Part shown: in pieces, positions 55,838-64,000 of the stretch | How the letters are laid out: each line of letters opens with the position of its first letter | Position numbering within the stretch: the stretch's first letter is position 1 | Origin: Bacteroides eggerthii | GTDB lineage: Bacteria; Bacteroidota; Bacteroidia; Bacteroidales; Bacteroidaceae | DNA: 64,000 nucleotides | Direction of reading: 5' to 3' | Assembly: GCF_025146565.1 (NCBI RefSeq) | Contig: NZ_CP102258.1 | Location: 3,380,001 to 3,444,000 of the forward strand | Made by a program: the position numbers and the translations under genes | Notes under the pieces: model-generated | The model's database searches: none | What the model was told of the DNA's origin: nothing | Seen by the model: only the letters and a program-made list of their open reading frames with translations

Positions 55838-58800
55838 TCACTCCTCCACCTGCATTGCCACAATCTCCTGCAATACCGCCACAGCCTCCTCAACAGTTGT
55901 TACATCTTTCACGACCATACTCCGCTTGTTGTTTTGTTCGCGCAAGTCGCAACGGCGAGTATATTTCATCATATAGGCAATGATCTTTCCAAAGGCCTGA
56001 CTTTGATAGTAAGGACTATCCGGATTGGAAACAAAGAACAACGTCATACGACCGCCTTTCAGAAACACCTTCTCTGTTCCCAAACGCGCTGCAAGACGAC
56101 GCAAGGGAACAATACGGAGCAACTCTTCCGTTTCGGGAGGAATAGGCCCGAAGCGGTCTTCAAGACGAGCACGAAAGGCATCCACATCTTTGTCCAGTGT
56201 CAGGCTGTCCAGCTCGCGATAGAGCAACATACGCTCACTGCTTCCGGTGACGTAGGTGGCAGGCAGCAACAGTTCAAGATCACTTTCTACTTGGCACTCG
56301 TCTACGAACTGTTCTCCGCTAATAGTTCCATCACCTTTCAGTTCTTCGGCATAAAGATCTGCAAACTCATCGGTTTTGAGTTCATGCACAGCCTCAGATA
56401 ATATTTTCTGATAAGTTTCGTAACCAAGGTCGGCAATGAAACCGCTTTGTTCCGCACCCAGCATATTGCCGGCACCGCGAATGTCAAGATCCTGCATGGC
56501 AATATGAATACCACTGCCCAGATCGGAGAAGTTCTCAATGGCTTGCAGACGACGTTTGGCTTCCGGTGTAAGTGAGGACAAAGGAGGAGCCAGCAAATAA
56601 CAAAAAGCTTTCTTGTTGCTACGCCCCACACGACCGCGCATCTGATGCAAGTCGCTCAACCCGAAGTTTTGTGCCTGATTGATGATAATGGTATTGGCAT
56701 TCGGGATGTCAATGCCACTCTCTATAATAGTTGTGGCAAGCAATACATCATAGTCATAGTTGACGAAATCAAGGATGATTTTTTCCAGTTCGGCCGGTTC
56801 CATTTGCCCATGCCCGATGCAGATACGGCAATCGGGGATATTACGCTCTATCATCGCTTTTAGTTCCACAAGGTTGGAGATACGGTTGTTCACAAAGAAC
56901 ACCTGCCCGTTCCGGCTCATTTCAAAGTTGATGGCATCGGTGATAATCTCGTCATTAAAAGTATGCACTTCCGTTTGAATGGGGTAACGGTTGGGGGGTG
57001 GAGTCTGTATCACACTCAAGTCACGCGCTCCCATCAGTGAGAACTGCAAAGTACGGGGAATGGGAGTAGCCGTCATTGTCAGGGTATCTACGTTTACTTT
57101 CAATTGGCGTAGTTTCTCCTTGACAGAGACGCCGAATTTCTGCTCTTCATCAATAATCAGCAAACCGAGGTCCTTAAACTTTACGTCTTTGCCCAGAATG
57201 CGGTGAGTGCCGATAAGGATATTTACCTCACCTCCTGCCAGACCCTTGACAACGGCTTTGGCCTGTGCCGCTGTACGGGCACGACTCAGATATTCCACCC
57301 GGCAGGGCAAGCCCTTCAGACGTTCCTTGAAAGTCTGGAAATGCTGATATGCAAGAACAGTAGTAGGTACAAGAACGGCAACCTGCTTATTGTCCGCCAC
57401 AGCCTTGAAAGCGGCACGTACGGCAACCTCGGTCTTACCGAACCCTACGTCACCGCACACCAAGCGATCCATTGGGCGGGTACTTTCCATATCGGCTTTT
57501 ACATCGGCAGTCGCCTTGCTTTGATCGGGCGTATCTTCATAAATAAAAGACGCTTCCAGTTCCCGCTGCAAAAAACTGTCCGGACTATATTGAAAACCTT
57601 TTTCTTCACGCCTCTGCGAATAGAGTTTTATCAAATCGCGGGCTATATCCTTAATCTTGGTCTTGGTACGGTCTTTCAGTTTCTCCCAGGCACCGGTTCC
57701 AAGTTTGTTGAGACGAGGCGCTTCGCCCTCTTTTCCTTTGTATTTGGAAACCTTATGCAAAGAATGAATAGAGACAAAGACCACATCGTCATTCTGGTAA
57801 ACCAGACGCATCACTTCTTGCGTAGTATCTCCGTTGGGAATACGTACCAATCCAGTGAAACGTCCCACACCATGGTCTGTATGCACTACGTAATCTCCGG
57901 GAGTAAACTGATTCAGTTCCTTCAAGCTCAAGGCTACCTTACCGCTACGGGCCTTGTCGCTTTTCAGATTGTATTTATGGAAACGGTCGAACAACTGGTG
58001 ATCGGTAAAGATACAGAGACGCAAAGCATCATCCGCAAAACCTTCATGCAAAGTGCGCTCTACGGATGTAAAAGAGATGTTATCTCCCCGGTCTTCAAAG
58101 ATAGCACGAATACGTTCGGTCTGCTTCAAACTGTCACTGCATATATAAAGAGCATAATTACGAGAAAGATAGTCGTGAAAACTTTCCGCCACCAGGTCGA
58201 AGTTCTTATGGAAGATTGGTTGCGCAGTAGTGTTGAATGTCACTGTCGCATCCGGCGTTCCGGTAGGTTTCGTCCCGAACTCAATGCGACGGAAATCAAG
58301 TGCTCGTAAAGTAAATTCTCCCCCATCAATCAATTTGCCATCCAAAGAAATCAAACCGTTTTCCTCAGCTTCGCGAGCGGCAATGGCTTGTGCGGTAAGC
58401 GCTTCATCGTGAACAGTCTGAATACGCTCACGCAACCAAAGAAAATCCTTCATTGCCAACAGAGTGTCCGGCTGAAGGAAATCCAAAAAAGAAACCATTC
58501 CTCCATTACCCCTTTGTTCCAGACTATGGCTCAAATCGGGAACTATGACAATATTCTCCTTCTTCTCTTTCGACAGTTGGCTCTCCACCTCAAAAGTACG
58601 AATGCTCTCCACTTCATCCCCAAAAAAATCTATACGGAAAGGGAACTCGGACGAAAAAGAAAAAACATCGATAATGCTACCGCGTACGGCATATTGTCCC
58701 GGTTCGTACACGTAGTCCACATACTCGAAACTGTAACTACGCAATACTTCCGTAACAAAGTCCATATCGACCTTCTCACCCAGATGGAGTTTCAGGGTCT

Positions 58801-59224
58801 TGTCTCCCAGCTCCTTACGGGAAACGACCTTCTCAGCCAACGCATCCGGATAGGTAACCACGCAAAGTCCCTCCTCTCCTTTCTGCAAGCGGCTCAACAC
58901 TTCCGTACGGAGAATTTCGTTTGCAGCATCTTTCTGCCCATACTTTATGGCGCGACGGAAAGAAGAGGGGAAAAACAATACCTGTTCCGTTCCCAAAATC
59001 TGTGTCAGGTCATGATAGAAATACCCGGCTTCCTCCAAATCGCCGAGAATAAAAACAAACGGACATTCCACCCGTTGTATCAATACGGACGAAAACAGTG
59101 AAGCGGCAGAAGCACACAAACCGCTACAATACAGATGCCGGACCGAATTATCCTGCAATAACCTGTACATGCCTTCTACATTGGGATGGGCGGCGTATAA
59201 TTGTTGTAGTTCGGTAATAATCAT
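55838..59224 (-). CDS. mfd: Transcription-repair coupling factor Mfd
   Basis: A 1128-residue SF2 translocase that removes RNA polymerase stalled at DNA damage and recruits UvrA. Order of domains: the UvrB-like region (1-350, with FVFILGDLEEAGYFYHDL), then the RNA polymerase-interacting domain near 470-540 (FTPGDYVVHTDHGVGRF). The RecG-like translocase has Walker A GDVGFGKT (591-598), the DEEQ box (IIDEEQKFGV), MTATPIPRTL and QMRGRVGRS. The TRCF C-terminal domain ends the protein (about 990-1090). Length and motifs are complete. The leader carries a REP-like palindrome. Confidence 0.97.
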   Translation of the reverse strand: MIITELQQLYAAHPNVEGMYRLLQDNSVRHLYCSGLCASAASLFSSVLIQRVECPFVFILGDLEEAGYFYHDLTQILGTEQVLFFPSSFRRAIKYGQKDAANEILRTEVLSRLQKGEEGLCVVTYPDALAEKVVSRKELGDKTLKLHLGEKVDMDFVTEVLRSYSFEYVDYVYEPGQYAVRGSIIDVFSFSSEFPFRIDFFGDEVESIRTFEVESQLSKEKKENIVIVPDLSHSLEQRGNGGMVSFLDFLQPDTLLAMKDFLWLRERIQTVHDEALTAQAIAAREAEENGLISLDGKLIDGGEFTLRALDFRRIEFGTKPTGTPDATVTFNTTAQPIFHKNFDLVAESFHDYLSRNYALYICSDSLKQTERIRAIFEDRGDNISFTSVERTLHEGFADDALRLCIFTDHQLFDRFHKYNLKSDKARSGKVALSLKELNQFTPGDYVVHTDHGVGRFTGLVRIPNGDTTQEVMRLVYQNDDVVFVSIHSLHKVSKYKGKEGEAPRLNKLGTGAWEKLKDRTKTKIKDIARDLIKLYSQRREEKGFQYSPDSFLQRELEASFIYEDTPDQSKATADVKADMESTRPMDRLVCGDVGFGKTEVAVRAAFKAVADNKQVAVLVPTTVLAYQHFQTFKERLKGLPCRVEYLSRARTAAQAKAVVKGLAGGEVNILIGTHRILGKDVKFKDLGLLIIDEEQKFGVSVKEKLRQLKVNVDTLTMTATPIPRTLQFSLMGARDLSVIQTPPPNRYPIQTEVHTFNDEIITDAINFEMSRNGQVFFVNNRISNLVELKAMIERNIPDCRICIGHGQMEPAELEKIILDFVNYDYDVLLATTIIESGIDIPNANTIIINQAQNFGLSDLHQMRGRVGRSNKKAFCYLLAPPLSSLTPEAKRRLQAIENFSDLGSGIHIAMQDLDIRGAGNMLGAEQSGFIADLGYETYQKILSEAVHELKTDEFADLYAEELKGDGTISGEQFVDECQVESDLELLLPATYVTGSSERMLLYRELDSLTLDKDVDAFRARLEDRFGPIPPETEELLRIVPLRRLAARLGTEKVFLKGGRMTLFFVSNPDSPYYQSQAFGKIIAYMMKYTRRCDLREQNNKRSMVVKDVTTVEEAVAVLQEIVAMQVEE

Positions 59225-59248
59225 TGCTATCTTTTTTAGTTCACCGCA

Positions 59249-59292
59249 GATTACACAAACTCACACAGATTAAGGGATCTGATAATCTGTGT
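59249..59292. repeat. REP-like palindromic element upstream of mfd
   Basis: ACACAGATTA at 59263-59272 and TAATCTGTGT at 59283-59292 form a 10-bp perfect stem with a 10-nt loop. A partial third copy (GCAGATTACACA) starts at 59246. Similar CAGATTA-type palindromes recur between genes in Bacteroides genomes, so this is probably one copy of an interspersed family. It falls in the likely mfd leader. Confidence 0.5.
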
Positions 59293-59371
59293 AAACCTGT
59301 ATGCCCCGTTGTGAATTTCCGTTGCAAAAATACATAAATAATCCTTAGTTTTATCTGTAAGTACAGGAAAC

Positions 59372-59422
59372 AAAAAATAAAAAGATCCCATTCTTTACCT
59401 CGCCAGGTTATAAGAATGGGAT
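59372..59422 (-). terminator. Terminator of the fimbrial gene cluster
   Basis: An 11-bp stem (ATCCCATTCTT at 59385-59395 and AAGAATGGGAT at 59412-59422) followed on the minus strand by a T-rich run (complement of 59372-59383). It lies about 75 nt after the stop of the 959-aa gene. Confidence 0.85.
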
Positions 59423-59495
59423 ACTACAAACAAAACAAACAACAAGGCTATCTGTCACAGACAGCCATTGTACATGATTACTTGTCAAAGTGATT

Positions 59496-62375
59496 TTATG
59501 TATTTTTTTCTCTAATCAGAACAAGTTTTTCTGTATTCTGCACCAAATCTGGCAGACTTGTATCCGTATGATAAATTACAGTAGAAGTTCCCTCCGTTTT
59601 ACGATAATGAACCTGCACTTGTACAGTAGCCCAGTCGTACTGATACTCCGGTTTTAGTTTTAAAGAGAATTTACCTTCCTCATCAATTATCATCGTGCCG
59701 ATACGAGTGCCATCACCGCTACGTTCAAAAGTTACAAACGCCCCAGCCGGTACAGGATATTCTTGTGCGGCGCTCTCATCTTCCTTATAGTATATAGTAC
59801 CAGTCATCGGACTATTAGTCAATTGTACTGTTTGCGTATTGAAAGTGACAATTTCTTTTTCTGCTGAAATTGTGATATCACCGGCACTCACAATTTTATT
59901 TGTCTTAAAGACCAGCGTCCTTCTACCGTCTGTACCGTAATTATCTTCTTCCGCTTTCGTCTTAGCTACCTGATAAATGGTTCGCTGTGCTTCAGCAGTA
60001 ATCTTTCCGGCATACTTCCGATTCTCCTCCGCTGTTTCATCAAACTCTAGCATCGGAGCATCAATATAAATTTTGAAAGGAGTTCCATAAGGATCAACGT
60101 TCTTCTTGTCAGCAGCCTCAAACTCTTCAATATTGAAAGTAAGTGTCACCTTTTGTCCCGGCTGATAGGTTATAGACCTCTGGCCATTATTAATTTCCAT
60201 TCCAAAATCAAAAGCCCGGTAATTAGCCAACTCAAACGTCGTAGATTTGTACATGACCACATCTCCTTCAGGTGTACCAGTCGCTCCCGGATAGGTAGAG
60301 ATACGGACTACTTCTGCAGATTCCGGCGTATTTGTCTTCATGAATGTATTATACCTTTTCTGTCCCTGAGTAATTGGAGTAAACAAGAATACACGTCCTC
60401 CTGTATCCCATAAATCCTCGTCTACCGGTTCAAAGTTACATTCCTTATCATCAATCATGCCCAATTCCTCTAGTTCCTTATCAGTATAATGATCCAAATA
60501 CCTGGAATAGAACATGAACTGATTATCCCGTCCCGTAGCTTGAGAAAACTCATAAAGCATATCTACTCTATAATTTACTTTTCTAGGAACTAACAGATAT
60601 TTTACGTTTAAATCTCCATATTGAAGAGTATTGAGTACTTCAATGGTTCCAACTTCCGAATTGGAAAATGTAAAGAATTTCGTTACCGTTACAAAATGGT
60701 CCGATTCTATCGATACCTGGCTAGCTTCTGTTTTCATCAAGTCTGTTTTGAAATAAACGCGCTGTGTACCCGGTTCTTGAGCAACAAAAGTATATTTAAA
60801 GCCAATCGGTTCTCCGTCTATTTCAATATCCTCGCCCCACTCTTCTTTACTGGCAGATGTACGATTAATTACATCCAATTTGTTTAGAGCCTCATCAGGA
60901 GTGAGTTGGTTGGCACCGATTCTTACCGTCATAGGAAACAACTCAGCCGGAGTATTTTGAGGAATATTGAACATCAACGTTACACCTTCACCATATTCAT
61001 TACCGTTCAACTGTGTAGTCACCCACGCAGGAGTAAACTCCATTTCCTTCATAAAAATCACCTTTATTGTCCGTTGCAGTTTGCCTTTTTTCACAAGAAT
61101 AGTACCTTCTCGCTTTATGTTGTTACCCAACGATAGCAGTTCTATACCGATTGTGCCTTGTCCTGTAGATATGTCATAGTTATTTGAGATGCCCGGTGCA
61201 GCTACATTATTATCCATCCACGTTACTGTCGGCTTTTCTGCTTCCGACACCGGTTTCATCGGATCAGTATCTGTTCCATAAGTATATTTCAAGACCTTCT
61301 GACGTCCTTGTGCACCTTCTTCACCACTATCGTATACAACAAAAGTTTCATCTACAATCAGTTTATGCTCTCCATCAGACACTTCCGGAATATCTTCATC
61401 AATCGAAATCCAAATATTATTAACAGGGGGAGTGTTCAAAGCTGCCTTAAAGGTCGGCACACCATTCTCTAAATTACCGGTAATTTTAATTTTATAGTGA
61501 TGGTTACGAATAATAGAAAGAGGCTCCTGAGTATTTCCATCTAACAGAGACACCCGGTAATACAACTCGGCATCAGGATTATTTTGGGGATATCCCCGAA
61601 ACACAGCATACATTTGGTCGGCAGACGGATTATCACTCTCAAAGACATATTCCGTATCGGTTTCATTTACCTCGGTCGGATCTGTAAACTTGGTGCGATC
61701 ATTGGGCAATGACAGATAATTGGAAGTATTGCTCCAGTCAAACTTTTTAGTTTCAGTATTAAATGGCGCTACCGTACCAAAGGCATAACCATTACATACA
61801 GCAAAACCTGTCACTACAAATAAATCTCCACCATCAAATGTTATCTTAGCCTGATTCCGGTACAAAGGTACAGTTTTATCCGGTAATGTATTCTGAATGT
61901 AATCGTCCAATTCTTGATTATCCGGGCACTCTACACGTCCCCAATAAACCAACATGCTCGATGACGAGATTAATCCTGGAATAATACTATTCTCATGGCG
62001 TCCTACATTGCCTTGTTCATTAAACGACTCCAGATTTTGGTTGGCCACAAAGTGTATAATCTTTGTAAACTTCGGAACAACAGCTTCAAATGTACCACTC
62101 AACATATCCTGATTAACAGTCTGTTCGGGCGTTACGCGTGAGATAAAATCTCCTGCCTTATCAAAACAAAACATAGAGAGTTGCTGAATACCCAATCCAT
62201 CAGGGTCCGCATTGCGGGTTGTCACCTGTGCCATTTCCGGTACTTGCGTCCGAAAAGTAACAAGCAGATGATCATCATCCACTTTAGTACGGTTATCTAC
62301 AAACGTATCCTCTGTACAAGCCGCCATTATTCCAATGGCAGCCAGTAACCATATATATGCAATCTTTTTTATCAT
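59496..62375 (-). CDS. Large surface lipoprotein, Mfa/FimA-type fimbrial family (DUF4906-like)
   Basis: A 959-residue lipoprotein. The signal ends in the lipobox MAAC (Cys at about 20), followed by a stretch typical of fimbrial subunits: LLVTFRTQVPEMAQVTTRN, then SMFCFDKAGDFISRV and TKIIHFVANQNLESFNE. This is the N-terminal FimB/Mfa2-like beta domain. The remaining 650 residues form several Ig-like or carboxypeptidase-regulatory-like beta domains. Such large proteins act as anchors or tips of Bacteroidales fimbriae. It is 9 nt downstream of another fimbrial-type gene. The DUF4906 label is from memory of the family layout. Confidence 0.75.
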   Translation of the reverse strand: MIKKIAYIWLLAAIGIMAACTEDTFVDNRTKVDDDHLLVTFRTQVPEMAQVTTRNADPDGLGIQQLSMFCFDKAGDFISRVTPEQTVNQDMLSGTFEAVVPKFTKIIHFVANQNLESFNEQGNVGRHENSIIPGLISSSSMLVYWGRVECPDNQELDDYIQNTLPDKTVPLYRNQAKITFDGGDLFVVTGFAVCNGYAFGTVAPFNTETKKFDWSNTSNYLSLPNDRTKFTDPTEVNETDTEYVFESDNPSADQMYAVFRGYPQNNPDAELYYRVSLLDGNTQEPLSIIRNHHYKIKITGNLENGVPTFKAALNTPPVNNIWISIDEDIPEVSDGEHKLIVDETFVVYDSGEEGAQGRQKVLKYTYGTDTDPMKPVSEAEKPTVTWMDNNVAAPGISNNYDISTGQGTIGIELLSLGNNIKREGTILVKKGKLQRTIKVIFMKEMEFTPAWVTTQLNGNEYGEGVTLMFNIPQNTPAELFPMTVRIGANQLTPDEALNKLDVINRTSASKEEWGEDIEIDGEPIGFKYTFVAQEPGTQRVYFKTDLMKTEASQVSIESDHFVTVTKFFTFSNSEVGTIEVLNTLQYGDLNVKYLLVPRKVNYRVDMLYEFSQATGRDNQFMFYSRYLDHYTDKELEELGMIDDKECNFEPVDEDLWDTGGRVFLFTPITQGQKRYNTFMKTNTPESAEVVRISTYPGATGTPEGDVVMYKSTTFELANYRAFDFGMEINNGQRSITYQPGQKVTLTFNIEEFEAADKKNVDPYGTPFKIYIDAPMLEFDETAEENRKYAGKITAEAQRTIYQVAKTKAEEDNYGTDGRRTLVFKTNKIVSAGDITISAEKEIVTFNTQTVQLTNSPMTGTIYYKEDESAAQEYPVPAGAFVTFERSGDGTRIGTMIIDEEGKFSLKLKPEYQYDWATVQVQVHYRKTEGTSTVIYHTDTSLPDLVQNTEKLVLIREKNT

Positions 62376-62384
62376 AGTTCATTA

Positions 62385-64000
62385 TTATTTAGATTCACCG
62401 TCTTTGTAAGCATCACGAATGCAACGGATAGCTTGATCTCTCGGGTTGGTAGTTCCTGGTTTTGCAACAAGCCCACTTGCACTCCAATATCGGTTACCAC
62501 TTAAAACTACATCCATTGCATCAGAGTTATCCTGATATTTATAGATAATCTTGATTTCAGCCTCTGTTGGCAGACGCCAATCATGATAGGCTACTACATT
62601 CTTGTTATTCGTTCCATTTCCTCTATTGGTAACCTCTACATACTGTTCACAATGACTTGCAGCCTGCTCTATGGAATTTGCAGCCTGTACCGCTCCCAAC
62701 TGTGAAGCAATCATAAAGGAAGGAGACACGATTTTTTTATTATCTTCTCCTCCATCAGTTTTACCATTGGTAATACGAGGAAGCCCTAATACATAATCTG
62801 CTCCTTCTGGTGTAGACGTTATCTGCACGTGATACATACGAGCGTTATCTAGATCAAGGTTAGCATTATCAGTTGTGGCACTAGAAGCCCTATTGCCCCA
62901 AGTATAATATCGCACTGAACACTTTCCTGTATCATTTTGATAATTTGCTGCCACTTTAGATGTAAAAAAACAAGCGTCTCCACCAACTGTTTTTGAATTT
63001 GAATAGTTCCACCCGTTACCATTCCAATTTGCACTCACATATCTTGAACCTCTATTTAGAAAAGTAGTTGGTTCCGGATATTGAGCGCTTTTAAAATCAT
63101 CCCTATACGAATACCACCCCTGCGTATTTGTCACATACTCTAACGGATACTGCTCTATTACAAGCTTCTTTGTAATACCATCCTTATTAGTTATAGACAC
63201 CACAATATATCTCACCGACAGCGAATTTTCCGGTAATACACTGTGCACAGTCACCTTACCATTCAACTCAGGAGAAGTAGTTATGAGAACTTCAGGATCA
63301 GATACTGTTTGTTTCTGTCCGAACTTATTAATGATATATACCTCTTCTATATGAATATCACTTTGTTCTATCATTGAAGATGTAGCAAAAGCCACTGTTG
63401 AATCGTCTGTTGCATTGTTGATGCGCAATGTATCCATGCTTAATGCAAGATATTGAGGATGGTCCATGTCTCCACCAATTTCAATATCAGCAGAGACCCA
63501 CTCCTGTACCTTGAAAAAAGCCGGTTGTAAGGTAATAGGTTCATCCGGTTCTTTTGCTCCAAGCGCATCCACCTTAATGGATGTAAAATAAGAGTGATTA
63601 CGCTTCAACTGATGATTGTTATTTCCACTCAAAGGTATCTTATAATAATTATCATACTGTATTTCCGTTTGGGAAGGATCTCCGGCCTGGTAGCTGAGCG
63701 GAATCCTTACAATTAAATAACTCTCATGCGTCAAAGCTTCCTTGCCTTCCCAGTTGTTAGAATATGAATACACAGTAATTCCTACTCGCTTAAACGTTTC
63801 CTTTCCATCTGAACCCACTGCTTTATCTAAATGCTCTACACCGACAGCAGAATTACCTATGTTAGTAAACAACTCTCCCGAATCGAACTTGTCTTCGTCA
63901 TCCGGCTGCAAAATAGAAGTACTATTGGCAAAGTTCACAACCCGACGCAATACCTGTCCGCTTGTCGAAGTATTGTCGAGCGGCAGAAATGAAGCGTGTT
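62385..64000 (-). CDS. Fimbrial-type surface protein, 5' end outside the window
   Basis: The frame is open to the right edge of the window; the apparent start at 63950 is a TTG inside the gene. The visible 537 or so residues comprise an Mfa/FimA-like beta region (SYLIVRIPLSYQAGD, NHSYFTSIKVDALGAKEPDEPI, read in parts) and a middle domain. The C-terminal part (DWRLPTEAEIKIIYKYQD, RYWSASGL, QAIRCIRD) resembles the DUF1566/lectin-like modules found at the tips of Bacteroidales surface proteins. It is co-transcribed with the 959-aa lipoprotein gene, which starts 9 nt after its stop. The full length and signal peptide cannot be judged. Confidence 0.7.
   Translation of the reverse strand, partial: HASFLPLDNTSTSGQVLRRVVNFANSTSILQPDDEDKFDSGELFTNIGNSAVGVEHLDKAVGSDGKETFKRVGITVYSYSNNWEGKEALTHESYLIVRIPLSYQAGDPSQTEIQYDNYYKIPLSGNNNHQLKRNHSYFTSIKVDALGAKEPDEPITLQPAFFKVQEWVSADIEIGGDMDHPQYLALSMDTLRINNATDDSTVAFATSSMIEQSDIHIEEVYIINKFGQKQTVSDPEVLITTSPELNGKVTVHSVLPENSLSVRYIVVSITNKDGITKKLVIEQYPLEYVTNTQGWYSYRDDFKSAQYPEPTTFLNRGSRYVSANWNGNGWNYSNSKTVGGDACFFTSKVAANYQNDTGKCSVRYYTWGNRASSATTDNANLDLDNARMYHVQITSTPEGADYVLGLPRITNGKTDGGEDNKKIVSPSFMIASQLGAVQAANSIEQAASHCEQYVEVTNRGNGTNNKNVVAYHDWRLPTEAEIKIIYKYQDNSDAMDVVLSGNRYWSASGLVAKPGTTNPRDQAIRCIRDAYKDGESK

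Overview
The window is chromosomal DNA from a Bacteroides-type gut anaerobe. The evidence is the Bacteroidales promoter motif (TTTG or TTG, about 20 nt, then TAnnTTTG) in front of many genes, the near absence of Shine-Dalgarno sites, a UpxY/UpxZ-regulated capsule locus with an invertible promoter, a PPi-dependent phosphofructokinase, and large Mfa/FimA-type fimbrial lipoprotein genes. No tRNA, rRNA, insertion sequence or CRISPR array was recognised.

Layout. 1-2.1 kb: the end of a saccharopine/carboxynorspermidine dehydrogenase gene, then bcp and recA. 2.1-4.9 kb: a tandemly duplicated two-gene module (membrane/exported protein plus a 98-aa protein resembling the NusG N-terminal domain), with an XRE regulator between the copies. 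4.9-10.4 kb: a YeiH-type transporter, its LysR regulator, a conserved hypothetical and clpB. 10.4-27.4 kb: a capsular polysaccharide operon on the minus strand. It is read from an invertible promoter through upxY, upxZ, wecC, wecB, wzx, glycosyltransferases, a deacetylase, wzy, a two-domain oxidoreductase and a heparinase-like protein, ending in a PglC/PglD/PglE-like set. Predicted glycan precursors are ManNAcA and a 2,4-diacetamido-trideoxyhexose starter. In this sequence the promoter points away from the operon, which is the OFF orientation. 27.6-30.3 kb: a regularly spaced GTTAAC array, a GH25 lysozyme and pfp.

30.5-36.6 kb: a compact restriction-modification-like system made of a DPPY methyltransferase with a zinc ribbon, an SPPY methyltransferase and a nuclease-helicase. 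The nuclease-helicase reading frame is cut by one in-frame TGA and then continues for 93 codons. 36.7-42.5 kb: an RND efflux operon. 42.8-49 kb: metabolic and housekeeping genes, including nagA and a NagB-like/LmbE-like fusion whose NagB catalytic residues are replaced. 48.8-51.2 kb: a coupled trio ending in a YgiQ radical SAM protein. 51.3-55.7 kb: two envelope proteins, a TPR/HTH regulator, a 21-bp-period dyad array and an HU-like gene. 55.8-64 kb: mfd and two fimbrial-type genes, the last running off the window.

The observations most worth checking are the two-methyltransferase/nuclease-helicase system and its in-frame stop, the duplicated NGN-only module, the OFF-oriented capsule switch, and the two periodic dyad arrays (23 bp at 27.6 kb and 21 bp at 54.9 kb).
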